A stretch of DNA of 42,841 nucleotides from an uncultured SAR86 cluster bacterium (GTDB taxonomy: Bacteria; Pseudomonadota; Gammaproteobacteria; Magnimaribacterales; D2472), in contig CACDVW010000001.1 in assembly GCA_902556355.1 (NCBI GenBank), positions 69,164 to 112,004 on the forward strand, read 5' to 3'. Position 1 is the first letter of the stretch. Each line of letters opens with the position of its first letter. This document shows positions 14,809-24,068 of this stretch, piece by piece. Both the position numbers and the translations under genes were made by a program. The notes below the pieces were generated by a model. It worked only from the letters and a program-made list of their open reading frames with translations. It had not been told where the DNA came from and did no database searches.

Positions 14809-17136
14809 CTAGTAGCTTTTTCTTACTCTTAAGATAAGTTGTCTTGGTGGTATTAACTCAATACCAGTTCCAGCAACACCAAATACATCCGTCATTGCTG
14901 AGTTTACACCATCCTTATCTGATGCATTTAGGATCATAAAATCAATACCAGCAGTATCATTGATTTCTAAACTGGTTGTAAGGTTAACAATCGTGTATGA
15001 GTCTACTTGATCAACAAAAGGACTATTAAATACTCTTTGTTGGAAATCGCCTCTATGTATAACCTCTGCTGTAGCTCTGAGTGGAACTCCTGATTTTAAT
15101 TCTCCATTATATTGAAGACCAAAATTAGCCGTAAATTCTGGGCTTTTGGCCAATTTATTACCTTTAATATTTTCTCTTAGGGCATATCTTTGTGGCTCTT
15201 CACCAAAGAAATAAAGCTCTGATTTAATATTATCTAATGCCTCATAATCTGCGGTTATTTCTGTATCTAAAGTAGAAATTCTTAAATCCATAGATAAAGA
15301 ATCAGATAAAATACCGATTAATTCTAACTCAACACCACTCATTTCTGATTCTGGTATATTTGCTACACCACCTCTGTAAACATCTGGGTCTGTGGATTGG
15401 AATTGTAAATTTTCATAATCATACATAAAAGCAGAAACATTCGCTCTCATTCTTCCTTCCATTAAATCAGTTTTAAGACCAAGTTCAAAAGCATCAATAA
15501 TCTCACTTTTAAATAGAGGATAGATAAGTTGTGGTGCTGGTTGTGCTCCAAAATTCTGTTCATCGTCTTCAGGCCATCCAAATGTTAAATTACTTCCACC
15601 TGGTTTAAAGCCTTTTGTGTATGATGCATAAAGCATAGTATCGCCATCAACATCATATTCAATGGCAAACTTACCAGTTGTCTCATCGACCTCATCTTCA
15701 ATTAAGTAGGTTTGAAGTCCAAAGAAGTTTGTAACATCACTTGAGAAAGAGTCTTCGGTATATCTCATGCCAAAGATATATCTCATATTATCTTGAGCAT
15801 TATATGTAGCTTGTCCATAAACAGATAATGACTCTCTACTTGGGTATGCTTCAGATACAAAACCTAGTTCTGCGTCATAAGCAGCAAAGCATATTCCTTC
15901 AAATGGATTAGTAGCACAAATTGGAGCATGAACATATGGAGTAAAAGCACCATCCATTTGGTCAATGAGTTTTATGTTATTGACGTCTTTTACCTCATAT
16001 ATAGCATTAGCAATTTTATGATCAAAATATAAAGCTCCCACTATCCAATCTATCTTGTCATTGATTGGTTCATTTGAGATTAAGTTAACTTCAAATGTTG
16101 TTGTTTCTACGACTGATGTTTCTGGTCTATATTCAGCAGCAATATATGGTATTCCTTCAAGAGGACCTGAAGCATGAATATCTCCAAAATTATGCCTATC
16201 ATTATCACGACTTACATATATATCGTCTTCTTGTGAACTAGTAAGAATTTTCAAATCTGCAAAACCAAGCTCTACATTTAATATAGCTGCAATAATCTCT
16301 GAGGATAATTGATAGTCAGAGGCAGAATCTTGTGCCAATTTTCTTGAATTAGGTGTTAGATCATCCAAACCTTTCATAGCAGCACCATTATTATTTGCAT
16401 CAAAAAATTGTCCAAATACTCTCAAAGATGTTGTCTCAGAAATATCAAAAAACCAATCAGTTCTTAGGCTAGTATGGTCTGCATCATCAAGATCTTGTCC
16501 GTTTAAAATATTTTTACTAAAACCATCTCTGTCGGTAGATACAAATGATAGCCTTGTTGCTACTTTATCCGACAATGGCATATTAAAAGCGCCCCTATAT
16601 TTAAAAAGGCCATAATTACCCACAGCTAAGTCTGTTTTGCCCTTAGCAGCATCAAAAGATGGCTTTTGACTTATAACATTAATTGTTCCACCAGTAGAGT
16701 TTTGTCCAAATAATGTACCTTGAGGACCACGAAGAACTTCTATTCTTTCTAAATCAATAAAATCAGTTCTTAAAGAAAACTTAGAAGCAACAAAAATACC
16801 ATCCATATGAAGCGCTACTGAGGGAGCAGCTATGGCGTTTTGGTTCGTTTCATCACCAACACCTCTTATAGAGATGATTGTCTTATAACCTTCATTTTTT
16901 GCTACTGTTACACCAGGAGCAATTGCACTCAATCCTACAAAATCAGTAATATTTTTTGTTTCAAGTACGTCCTCAGTTAATGCTGTAACAGATATTGAAA
17001 CATCTTGAAGGCTTTCATTTCTTTTTTCAGCTGAAACAATAACCTCTTCAATTGCACTATTTTGTGCATATGCATCAAAAGTGAGCATAAAAGCTGCTGA
17101 AAAACACATTAAAATATTTATTTTTGGAAATTCCAT
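14809..17136 (-). CDS. TonB-dependent outer-membrane receptor
   Basis: A 775-residue receptor. A signal peptide covers residues 1-24 (ending AYA-Q), followed by a TonB-box-like EEVIVSAEKR and a plug domain with LQDVSISVTAL, RGVGDETNQ and the plug hallmark IEVLRGPQGTLFGQNSTGGTI-type block. The rest is a 22-strand barrel ending in an aromatic residue (RKSY), as BamA requires. Such LQDV-type receptors are expanded in marine gammaproteobacteria and import unknown large substrates with TonB/ExbBD energy. Two cysteines in an extracellular-loop-like segment (ICATNPFEGICF) may form a disulfide. Neighbours are purine salvage and transport genes, so a purine- or nucleoside-containing ligand is a guess worth noting. 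The Shine-Dalgarno AGGGGA supports the start. Confidence 0.93.
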   Translation of the reverse strand: MEFPKINILMCFSAAFMLTFDAYAQNSAIEEVIVSAEKRNESLQDVSISVTALTEDVLETKNITDFVGLSAIAPGVTVAKNEGYKTIISIRGVGDETNQNAIAAPSVALHMDGIFVASKFSLRTDFIDLERIEVLRGPQGTLFGQNSTGGTINVISQKPSFDAAKGKTDLAVGNYGLFKYRGAFNMPLSDKVATRLSFVSTDRDGFSKNILNGQDLDDADHTSLRTDWFFDISETTSLRVFGQFFDANNNGAAMKGLDDLTPNSRKLAQDSASDYQLSSEIIAAILNVELGFADLKILTSSQEDDIYVSRDNDRHNFGDIHASGPLEGIPYIAAEYRPETSVVETTTFEVNLISNEPINDKIDWIVGALYFDHKIANAIYEVKDVNNIKLIDQMDGAFTPYVHAPICATNPFEGICFAAYDAELGFVSEAYPSRESLSVYGQATYNAQDNMRYIFGMRYTEDSFSSDVTNFFGLQTYLIEDEVDETTGKFAIEYDVDGDTMLYASYTKGFKPGGSNLTFGWPEDDEQNFGAQPAPQLIYPLFKSEIIDAFELGLKTDLMEGRMRANVSAFMYDYENLQFQSTDPDVYRGGVANIPESEMSGVELELIGILSDSLSMDLRISTLDTEITADYEALDNIKSELYFFGEEPQRYALRENIKGNKLAKSPEFTANFGLQYNGELKSGVPLRATAEVIHRGDFQQRVFNSPFVDQVDSYTIVNLTTSLEINDTAGIDFMILNASDKDGVNSAMTDVFGVAGTGIELIPPRQLILRVRKSY

Positions 17137-17319
17137 TATTTATTTATCCCCTTGTGCTTATGTATGTATGAAGTACTTACTGCAGCACATAGTAAAGTTA
17201 GTTATATAATATAGAAGCAATTTACATGCCAAAAACAGCAATATAAAAATACAAGTAAATTAAGTAATATTGCATTATAAATTGTAGAATAATTATGTAA
17301 ATTGTATTCCTACAAAATC
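17137..17319. promoter_or_regulatory. Divergent promoter region, TonB receptor / purine permease
   Basis: 183 AT-rich bases. The palindrome AAGTACTT (17171-17178) lies about 38 bases upstream of the receptor ATG inside an imperfect longer dyad (GTATGAAGTACTTAC). I looked for the conserved core of a purine riboswitch on the permease side and did not see one. Confidence 0.4.
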
Positions 17320-18621
17320 ATGAAAAATTTATTAGAAAGAACCTTTCAACTTGAATTAAATAACACTTCAATCAAGCAAGAATTTTTAGCGGGTTTTACA
17401 ACTTTTATTACAATGGCTTATATTATTTTTGTTAATCCTCAAATGATGGCAGCCAGTGGTATGGATCTTGGAGCGAGCTTTGTAGGAACTTGTATTGCTG
17501 CTGCTATTGCATGCTTTGTCATGGGCTTTTATTCTAATTGGCCTGTTGGACTCGCACCTGGTATGGGTCTTAATGCATTCTTTACTTATACAGTTGTTGG
17601 AGAAATGGGATACAGCTGGGAAGTTGCACTAGGTGCTGTTTTTTTAGCTGGTATTTTATTTGTAGTAATTAGCATAACCCCTCTTAGACAGTGGATGCTT
17701 AATAGTATTCCAATGAACCTTAGAATTGCAATGGGTGCTGGTGTTGGTTTATTTGTTGGGTTTATTGGTCTAAAAACTGGTGGGATTATTATTCAAAATG
17801 AAGCAACGTTTTTAAGTTTAGGTAATTTTAAAAATATTGAAACATTACTTGCTGCTCTAGGGTTTCTTTTAATACTAATATTAGCTGTAAGAAAAGTTGT
17901 TGGAGCAATAATAATTGGGGTATTAGCTGTGACCATATCAGGTATATTGCTTGGGTTGATTGAATTTAACGGTATTGTTTCATCACCTCCTGACTTACGC
18001 CCAATTTTACTTAAATTAGATATCATGGGAGCGATTGATGTTGCTATGATTAGCGTGGTGATATCTTTTCTATTTGTTAACCTTTTTGATACAGCTGGTA
18101 CTTTATTGGGAGTAGCATCAAGAGCAAATTTAATTGAAGATTCTGGAAAAATTATAAATCTTGATAAGGCATTAAAAGCAGATAGTACATCAAGTGTTGC
18201 TGGATCATTTTTTGGGTGTTCGCCGGTCACAAGCTATGTTGAAAGCTCAGCGGGTGTTGAAGCAGGTGGAAGAACCGGTTTAACTGCTATAACAATTGGA
18301 GCATTCTTCTTGATTGCAATCTTTTTCTCTCCAATTGCATCTATGGTACCAAGCTATGCTACAGCAGGTGCTCTGGTTTACGTTGCAATTCTTATGCTTG
18401 GAGGAATGGAAAAACTTGACTGGTCAGATAATACTGAATTATTACCGGCTCTAATAATGATAATTATGATTCCCTTAACCTTCTCAATTGCAAATGGAAT
18501 TGCTATTGGTTTTATTTCATATGTTGTTTTAAAGCTATCTTCAAAAAAAGCTTCAGATATAAGCTTAGGTGCATGGTTTCTGTTTTTAATATTTGTGATG
18601 AAATTTATTTTGTTGGATTAA
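17320..18621 (+). CDS. AzgA-type hypoxanthine/guanine/adenine permease (NCS2 family)
   Basis: About 433 residues, the usual length. The family opening QEFLAGFTTFITMAYIIFVNP, FLAG-like NAFFTYTVV, DTAGTLLGVASRA and SPVTSYVESSAGVEAGGRTGLTA (the substrate-site helix) are all visible, with about 12-14 hydrophobic segments. It would import purine bases with protons across the inner membrane. The ATG at 17320 gives the typical MKxLLExxF start; a TTG at 17302 is rejected. It lies next to apt, guaBA and a HGPRT-like gene. Confidence 0.9.
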   Translation: MKNLLERTFQLELNNTSIKQEFLAGFTTFITMAYIIFVNPQMMAASGMDLGASFVGTCIAAAIACFVMGFYSNWPVGLAPGMGLNAFFTYTVVGEMGYSWEVALGAVFLAGILFVVISITPLRQWMLNSIPMNLRIAMGAGVGLFVGFIGLKTGGIIIQNEATFLSLGNFKNIETLLAALGFLLILILAVRKVVGAIIIGVLAVTISGILLGLIEFNGIVSSPPDLRPILLKLDIMGAIDVAMISVVISFLFVNLFDTAGTLLGVASRANLIEDSGKIINLDKALKADSTSSVAGSFFGCSPVTSYVESSAGVEAGGRTGLTAITIGAFFLIAIFFSPIASMVPSYATAGALVYVAILMLGGMEKLDWSDNTELLPALIMIIMIPLTFSIANGIAIGFISYVVLKLSSKKASDISLGAWFLFLIFVMKFILLD

Positions 18622-18622
18622 A

Positions 18623-19165
18623 TTAATAAGAGACAAGTGTTTCTATGTTATAGCCATCTTTGACTATAAGCTTGCTTCCACCTAAATTTGGTAAATCAAT
18701 GATACATAAAATCAAAATATCAGATTTTTGCACATTAAAATTCTCAGTTAAAAGTTCCGCACATGCTATCGCTGTTCCGCCTGTTGCAACCAAATCATCA
18801 ATAATTACAACTCTTTGGCCTTCTGAAATATTTGTATTTTTTTGAATCTCTATAGATGTGCTCCCATATTCTAAATCAAAATTTTTAATGTAAGTTTCAT
18901 TTGGTAGCTTTCCTGGCTTGCGAGCTAAAATAAAAGGAAGGAGAAGATCATTTGCAACAGACCCTGCAAAAATAAAACCCCTGCTTTCAATACTTACAAC
19001 TAAATCTGCTGAAAAATCCTTAGTAATTCTAGTCAACTCTTTACAAGTTTTTTGAAATGGTTCAGGTGTTTCAATCAAACTAGTTATATCTCTAAACTTA
19101 ATTCCGGGAATTGGAAAATCATCTACATTTCTAATGTGTTTTTTTAAATCTAATCTGTCATTCAT
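18623..19165 (-). CDS. apt: Adenine phosphoribosyltransferase
   Basis: A 180-residue type I phosphoribosyltransferase. The PRPP loop is VVIIDDLVATGGTAIA; SIESRGFIFAGSVA and LPFILARKPGKLP are the Apt base-binding and flexible loops, and IPGIKFRDIT is the family N-terminus. It converts adenine plus PRPP to AMP. Convergent with the purine permease gene, with only one base between stops. Confidence 0.94.
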   Translation of the reverse strand: MNDRLDLKKHIRNVDDFPIPGIKFRDITSLIETPEPFQKTCKELTRITKDFSADLVVSIESRGFIFAGSVANDLLLPFILARKPGKLPNETYIKNFDLEYGSTSIEIQKNTNISEGQRVVIIDDLVATGGTAIACAELLTENFNVQKSDILILCIIDLPNLGGSKLIVKDGYNIETLVSY

Positions 19166-19185
19166 GATCTATATATTAATACATT

Positions 19186-19656
19186 CTAACCTTTATTTTC
19201 TTCTAAAAAGAAAACAACTGAATAATCTTTTTCTTCAAGACAAGTTTCTAAATTTTTATATTCACCCAATTCAGATACTGCGTCTGCAGAAGCATAGGTC
19301 ACCCATCCAGCTGCAGCTATTACAGCCATGCCAGGCATTAAAAGGGAAGAAATTATCCCTCCGGTAGTAGCAAGATCAATTATACCTAATAATCCTGCAA
19401 CCCCATAAATGCCTCCAACCGCTTTCATTGGAGTTTTTATACTTCTAGCCTTACCCTCGACTTCCGCTAAGCATATGTATATGTCGTTATTAACTAAGTC
19501 GGTAGATTTATCAGACTCAATTAATACATATGCAGGAGTTCCATCAATATGTAAAAATTTCTCCTTCTCTGGAGCTGAAGTTACCGTGTTTACTGCGCAA
19601 GATGTTATTAAAAATAACGAAAATATTATGCTGAATCTAATGATGATTATTCCCAC
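19186..19656 (-). CDS. Hypothetical lipoprotein with glycine-rich membrane segments
   Basis: About 156 residues. Signal peptide with lipobox ITSC gives a predicted acylated cysteine near residue 20. The middle (VGGIYGVAGLLGIIDLATTGGIISSLLMPGMAVIAAAGWVTYA) is hydrophobic and glycine-rich, similar to glycine-zipper outer-membrane lipoproteins. No family is recognised. The start is a GTG (19654-19656) that lies inside the duplicated guaA tail (see finding) and overlaps the stop of a 31-codon ORF; no clear Shine-Dalgarno is visible. Confidence 0.6.
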   Translation of the reverse strand: MGIIIIRFSIIFSLFLITSCAVNTVTSAPEKEKFLHIDGTPAYVLIESDKSTDLVNNDIYICLAEVEGKARSIKTPMKAVGGIYGVAGLLGIIDLATTGGIISSLLMPGMAVIAAAGWVTYASADAVSELGEYKNLETCLEEKDYSVVFFLEENKG

Positions 19657-19742
19657 TCAATAGTTGCACAAAACACCACCTCTGAAACCCCTGCTGTGAC
19701 TGTGTTTCCGAGTGCCTTTTTTTGATTTATAGACTTTGTCAA
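19647..19742 (-). pseudogene. Second copy of guaA 3' tail / possible 31-codon ORF
   Basis: On the minus strand an open frame from a TTG (19740-19742) ends in ATIEWE-stop, identical to the last six residues of the intact guaA product. Upstream, VSEVVF resembles guaA's VSRVVY, with the DISSKPP segment missing. Fourteen bases (TCCCACTCAATAGT on the plus strand, 19651-19664) are identical to guaA's 3' end at 20762-20775. Local G+C (about 54% over 19672-19717) is far above the surroundings. It could be a relic guaA end left by an integrative element, or a short coupled ORF; relic is favoured. Confidence 0.5.
19651..19664. repeat. Direct repeat of guaA 3' end, candidate att half
   Basis: TCCCACTCAATAGT, repeated in the same orientation 1,111 bases away at 20762-20775 within the intact guaA. 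The 3' end of guaA is a known integration site for some genomic islands. The pair could be attL/attR around the MORN-lipoprotein segment. No integrase lies between them. Confidence 0.5.
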
Positions 19743-19797
19743 AGTTTATAAACATATATCATAAAACGAATTAAATATTAGAGTTTTCATTTTACTC

Positions 19798-20616
19798 CTA
19801 ATCAACTTTTTCACATTGATAAAACAATTCGTGCTTCACAACATAACCACCTAATCCAGGAACTATTTCATTATAGTTATCCATATCATTAACACTTAAT
19901 TTAATAATTTTATTTTTTCGATCGAAAGTAATGTCATGATCTTCTGAATATTTGGTAAGGACACTATATTCCGTGAATTCTGATATGTCGTTTTCAAGAC
20001 CTGCAAAAGTCATTTTTTGTTTTCTGAAGTCAATTATTAAATTTTCACCAATGGCACGATTAGGTCCTGGAACTCTAATATCATATCCTTCTGAAAGATC
20101 AAATGATTCTGTTCCATTGCAAAGATAAAATTCGGTATCAATATTCCTTTTTTCAATCTCTTCCTTTCGCTTATCTTGTAAATTTTTAAAATGATTGTCT
20201 CTTGCATCAAAAATAGAACTACCTGTTGCAAGAAGTTTTCCAGTATTGTCAAAAAACCTCCAAATGCCTTTCTCTTTTCCATTCTCATAATATCCACTAA
20301 ATATTACTTGCCCATTTGGATCAAAACTTTCATAAAGTCCATGCAGCAGTCCTTCCTTATAGTTCGCTCTTGTGATAAGTCTCATATTTTCATCATATAT
20401 TTTATCAATGCCATGTTTTATGCCATTCTTATATGATGTTTCATAACTTACAAAACCTGATTTCGTTGAATATCTCAAAGTGCCGGTAATGGGTTTATTT
20501 GATTTTTCGGAATAAATTACACCATCTCTAGTTAGTATTTGACCAACATCATATGAAGTTTCATTTGAGCAAGATGAAACTAATACAAAGATTAAAATTG
20601 GAAAAATTTTTTTCAT
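19798..20616 (-). CDS. MORN-repeat (YwqK-like) lipoprotein
   Basis: About 272 residues from the ATG at 20614-20616; an upstream TTG extension is unlikely. Signal peptide MKKIFPILIFVLVSSC with lipobox VSSC. The middle contains several MORN-type units: YKNGIKHGIDKIYDENM, YKEGLLHGLYESFDPNG and YYENGKEKGIWRFFDNTG (about residues 60-130). These are beta-hairpin repeats found in YwqK-family proteins and phosphatidylinositol kinases. The C-terminal half has no recognised domain, with cysteines near each end of it. The gene sits alone between the duplicated guaA tails, so it may be cargo of a former element. Confidence 0.72.
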   Translation of the reverse strand: MKKIFPILIFVLVSSCSNETSYDVGQILTRDGVIYSEKSNKPITGTLRYSTKSGFVSYETSYKNGIKHGIDKIYDENMRLITRANYKEGLLHGLYESFDPNGQVIFSGYYENGKEKGIWRFFDNTGKLLATGSSIFDARDNHFKNLQDKRKEEIEKRNIDTEFYLCNGTESFDLSEGYDIRVPGPNRAIGENLIIDFRKQKMTFAGLENDISEFTEYSVLTKYSEDHDITFDRKNKIIKLSVNDMDNYNEIVPGLGGYVVKHELFYQCEKVD

Positions 20617-20699
20617 AAAACTATTATGGCATGAATTTATGACTATCAATAGTTGCAAAAATTTGTCAAAGTTTTAAAAAAAGAGATAATATTTATTAA

Positions 20700-20720
20700 G
20701 TTTGACAAACTTTGTCAAAC
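20700..20720. promoter_or_regulatory. Perfect 21-bp palindrome upstream of MORN lipoprotein gene
   Basis: Arms GTTTGACAAA and TTTGTCAAAC meet at a single central base (20710). It lies 37 bases downstream of the guaA stop and about 84 bases upstream of the lipoprotein start. The half-site TTTGTCAAA recurs at 20662-20670 and at 19735-19743; the latter is itself part of a 13-bp palindrome (19733-19745). No T-run follows on the minus strand, so an operator or recombinase-binding site is at least as likely as a terminator. Confidence 0.5.
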
Positions 20721-20757
20721 GAAAACCTTATAATAACAAGGGTTTCAGAGATATTTT

Positions 20758-22326
20758 TCACTCCCACTCAATAGTAGCTGGTGGTTTGCTTGATATGTCA
20801 TAAACTACCCTGCTAACTTCTTCTATCTCATTTACTATCCTGTTAGAAACATGCTCTAAAAATTCATAAGGAAGGTGAGCCCATCTTGCTGTCATAAAAT
20901 CAACAGTCTCTACTGCCCTCAGACCAATAACTTCAGCATATCTTCTCTCGTCACCAACAACTCCAACTGATTTTATTGGAAGATAGACTGCAAAAGCTTG
21001 ACTTACTTTCTTATACAAGTCAGCTTTAATTAATTCCTCTATAAAAATATGGTCTGCTTCTTTTAATATAGTTGTTTTTTCTTTAGTAATATCACCAAGT
21101 ATTCTTACTCCTAGTCCAGGGCCTGGAAAGGGATGCCTGTTAAGCATTTCAGGAGAAAGACCAAGCTCAATACCCATTCTTCTAACTTCATCTTTAAAAA
21201 GATCTCTTAATGGCTCAACAAGGTCCATTTTCATCTCCTCAGGAAGGCCCCCAACATTATGATGTGATTTTATAACTCTAGCCTCTTTTGATTCAGATCC
21301 AGAAGATTCAATGACATCAGGATATATTGTTCCTTGTGCTAAAAAATGTACGTCTTTTAATTTTGTTGCTTCAGCATCAAAAACATCAATAAAAGTTCTA
21401 CCTATAATTTTTCTTTTTTGTTCAGGGTCTTCAACACCTTTTAAATGTCGTAAAAAAACTTCTTCGCTATCAGACTTAATAACATTTAAGTTCATATTTT
21501 CCTTAAAGGTATTCATAACTTCATCTGCCTCGCCTTTTCTTAATAAGCCATTATCAACAAAAACACAGACTAATTTATTACCAATTGCCTTATTTAAAAG
21601 AGCTGCAGTGACTGAAGAATCCACTCCACCAGAGAGACCTAACAAAACTTTATTGTCTTTAACCTGATCTTTAATTTCTTGGATTCTTTGACCAATTAAA
21701 TCATCCATCTTCCAATCCTTGTTAGCGCTACACACTTTAAAAATAAAATTATCTAAAACAGTCTTTCCGTCCTCTGTATGAGTTACTTCTGGGTGAAACT
21801 GAAGCGCATATATTGGTTTATTTGTATGCTGCATAGCAGCAATTGGGGCAGTCGCTGTTGCTGCAACTAAATCAAAATTATCCGGCAAGTCTTGAACTTG
21901 ATCACCATGACTCATCCATACATTTAAAGTTTTTCCTAAATCAGAAAATAAAATACAGTCTGATGTAACTTGAAGTTCCGAATATCCAAATTCTTTTTGG
22001 TCTGATGATATAACTTGTCCTCCAAGTTGCTCAGCAAGAGTCTGCATTCCATAACATATTCCTAAAATAGGTATATTTAGATCAAAGACTATTTGTGGAA
22101 CTCTGGGGGTATAACTATTAGTAACTGAATCAGGGCCTCCAGATAAAATAATACCTTTAGGATTAATTAATTTAATTTTTTCTTCATTAATATCCCATGG
22201 AAGAATTTCGGAATAAACATTACTCTCTCTTACCCTTCTTGCAATTAATTGAGTATATTGAGAGCCAAAATCTAGAACCAAAATGGTGTCTATTTTTTTG
22301 GTTGTTGATGAGAAGTTAACAGTCAT
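20758..22326 (-). CDS. guaA: GMP synthase (glutamine-hydrolysing)
   Basis: 522 residues, matching the family (about 525). An N-terminal glutamine amidotransferase domain has the nucleophile in GICYGMQ and the partner His in FHPEVTHTE. The ATP-pyrophosphatase domain has the P-loop [10 protein letters not shown], and the C-terminal dimerisation domain ends PPATIEWE. It converts XMP plus glutamine to GMP. Lies 9 bases after guaB, forming the usual guaBA operon. Confidence 0.97.
   Translation of the reverse strand: MTVNFSSTTKKIDTILVLDFGSQYTQLIARRVRESNVYSEILPWDINEEKIKLINPKGIILSGGPDSVTNSYTPRVPQIVFDLNIPILGICYGMQTLAEQLGGQVISSDQKEFGYSELQVTSDCILFSDLGKTLNVWMSHGDQVQDLPDNFDLVAATATAPIAAMQHTNKPIYALQFHPEVTHTEDGKTVLDNFIFKVCSANKDWKMDDLIGQRIQEIKDQVKDNKVLLGLSGGVDSSVTAALLNKAIGNKLVCVFVDNGLLRKGEADEVMNTFKENMNLNVIKSDSEEVFLRHLKGVEDPEQKRKIIGRTFIDVFDAEATKLKDVHFLAQGTIYPDVIESSGSESKEARVIKSHHNVGGLPEEMKMDLVEPLRDLFKDEVRRMGIELGLSPEMLNRHPFPGPGLGVRILGDITKEKTTILKEADHIFIEELIKADLYKKVSQAFAVYLPIKSVGVVGDERRYAEVIGLRAVETVDFMTARWAHLPYEFLEHVSNRIVNEIEEVSRVVYDISSKPPATIEWE
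20762..20775. repeat. Direct repeat copy within intact guaA 3' end
   Basis: Partner of the repeat at 19651-19664; encodes the last residues of GuaA (T-I-E-W-E). See finding on the guaA tail duplication. Confidence 0.5.
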
Positions 22327-22335
22327 TTTTAATTA

Positions 22336-23799
22336 TTAACTTCTTTGATAGTTAGGCGCTTCTTTTGTAATCATGACATCATGAACATGGCTTTCTGTCA
22401 TGCCGGCATTTGTGATTTCAACAAATTCACTATTTTTATGAACCTCATTGATAGTCTTGCAGCCAATATATCCCATAGATTGCCTAAGCCCTCCAATTAA
22501 CTGATTGATCACATTAATTACAAGGCCTTTGTAGGGAACTCTACCTTCAATACCTTCAGGTACTAATTTTTCAGTATCAGCATCTTCTTGCATATATCTG
22601 TTTGCATCTTGCCTCTCAGTCATAGCACCAATTGACCCCATACCACGATACGTTTTAAAACTTCTTCCCTGGAAAAGTTCTACTTTTCCTGGAGCTTCTT
22701 CAGTTCCAGCAAATAAGCCTCCAAGCATTACAGAATCTGCTCCTGCTGCGATAGCTTTTGCTATGTCTCCTGAAAACCTAATTCCTCCATCAGCAATAAT
22801 ACCTATATCTTTATTCTCAAGGGCTTTTTTGATTTCTAAAATAGCTGAGATCTGTGGTACACCAATACCAGCAATAATTCTTGTTGTACAAATAGAGCCT
22901 GGACCCATACCAACTTTAATTCCATCAGCTCCAGCTTTGACTAACTCTAAAGCTCCTTCAGGAGTTGCCACATTCCCTCCAATTACATCAATAGATGGGA
23001 ATTCTTTTTTAATTATCTTTATGGTCTCAATAACATTTTTTGAGTGGCCATGAGCGCTATCAATAACAAATAAATCAACTCCAGCTTCATTTAAGGCTTT
23101 TGCCCTGTCAAGAGTATCTGTTCCAGTGCCTAAGGCCGCACCAACCATTAAGCTTCCTGAATCATCTTTAGTAGCATTCGGATGTTCTGCTGATTTTTCT
23201 ATGTCTTTCATAGTTACAAGCCCACTTAATACTCCTGATTGATCTATAACTAAAACTTTTTCAATTCTGTTTTCATGCATCAGTTTTTTTACTGCATCCT
23301 GAGAGGTTCCCTCATCAACAGTAATTAGTTGATCAAATGCTGTCATAATTGATGAAACATGGGCGTCCATATTATCTGCATACCTAAAATCTCTACTAGT
23401 AACAATTCCCTTAAGTACTCCACTATCAACAACTGGCATGCCGGAAATATTTAATTCAGTAGTCATCTGAATTAATTCACCAATTGTCTTGCATGATTCT
23501 ATTGTTATTGGATCTCTAACAACTCCACTTTCATATTTTTTTACAGTTTTGACTTCTAAAACCTGATCTTCAATGGAGTTATTTTTATGAATAATACCAA
23601 TTCCTCCTACTTCAGCTAAAGCGATAGCCATTCGTGATTCAGTCACAGTATCCATAGCAGCTGAAACCAAAGGTACTTTGATATTTATATTTTTTGTGAG
23701 TTTAGTTTGAGTCGATGCTTCACTAGGTACAAAGTCGCTATACCTTGGTAAAAGAAGAACATCGTCAAAAGTTAGGGCTTTTTGTTTTACTTTTTCCAT
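22336..23799 (-). CDS. guaB: IMP dehydrogenase
   Basis: 487 residues, full length. LTFDDVLLLPRYSDF opens the barrel; two CBS domains lie at about residues 93-205; DSAHGHS and the catalytic cysteine in GSICTTRI follow, then the flap YRGMGSIGAM. It oxidises IMP to XMP with NAD, the rate-limiting step of guanine nucleotide synthesis. First gene of guaBA. Confidence 0.97.
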   Translation of the reverse strand: MEKVKQKALTFDDVLLLPRYSDFVPSEASTQTKLTKNINIKVPLVSAAMDTVTESRMAIALAEVGGIGIIHKNNSIEDQVLEVKTVKKYESGVVRDPITIESCKTIGELIQMTTELNISGMPVVDSGVLKGIVTSRDFRYADNMDAHVSSIMTAFDQLITVDEGTSQDAVKKLMHENRIEKVLVIDQSGVLSGLVTMKDIEKSAEHPNATKDDSGSLMVGAALGTGTDTLDRAKALNEAGVDLFVIDSAHGHSKNVIETIKIIKKEFPSIDVIGGNVATPEGALELVKAGADGIKVGMGPGSICTTRIIAGIGVPQISAILEIKKALENKDIGIIADGGIRFSGDIAKAIAAGADSVMLGGLFAGTEEAPGKVELFQGRSFKTYRGMGSIGAMTERQDANRYMQEDADTEKLVPEGIEGRVPYKGLVINVINQLIGGLRQSMGYIGCKTINEVHKNSEFVEITNAGMTESHVHDVMITKEAPNYQRS

Positions 23800-23839
23800 G
23801 TCGGATTATAGCAAGACTTAATTTAAAAAAAAATAATTC

Positions 23840-24067
23840 TTAGAATATTAGTCCTAAAATGTAAATAAGCGTTAATCCAGCATTAAGAACCACTAATGAT
23901 TGCTCTTTCCATAGCCACCCAACATACACCCATAAAGTATTTGCAGATATAAAAGCCCAATGATGATACTCTAATTCAGGAACGAAGCTTGCTAATGCTG
24001 CAGCAATAATAAGAATTCCAGTAGCTAACCAAGCTAGTGATTGATAAGGTTTTTCATTTTGTTCCAT
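23840..24067 (-). CDS. Small integral membrane protein
   Basis: 75 residues with three hydrophobic segments (about 11-28, 36-52, 55-75), the last ending at the C-terminus. No family is recognised. The ATG lies one base past the stop of the pterin dehydratase gene, so the two are co-transcribed. Confidence 0.6.
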   Translation of the reverse strand: MEQNEKPYQSLAWLATGILIIAAALASFVPELEYHHWAFISANTLWVYVGWLWKEQSLVVLNAGLTLIYILGLIF

Positions 24068-24068
24068 A

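Noticed and set aside
17200-17319. Purine riboswitch before the permease
   Set aside because: No conserved core (TATAATC, pairing loops) could be found in the AT-rich leader.
17302-17319. TTG start giving six extra residues on the purine permease
   Set aside because: The ATG at 17320 gives the canonical family N-terminus.
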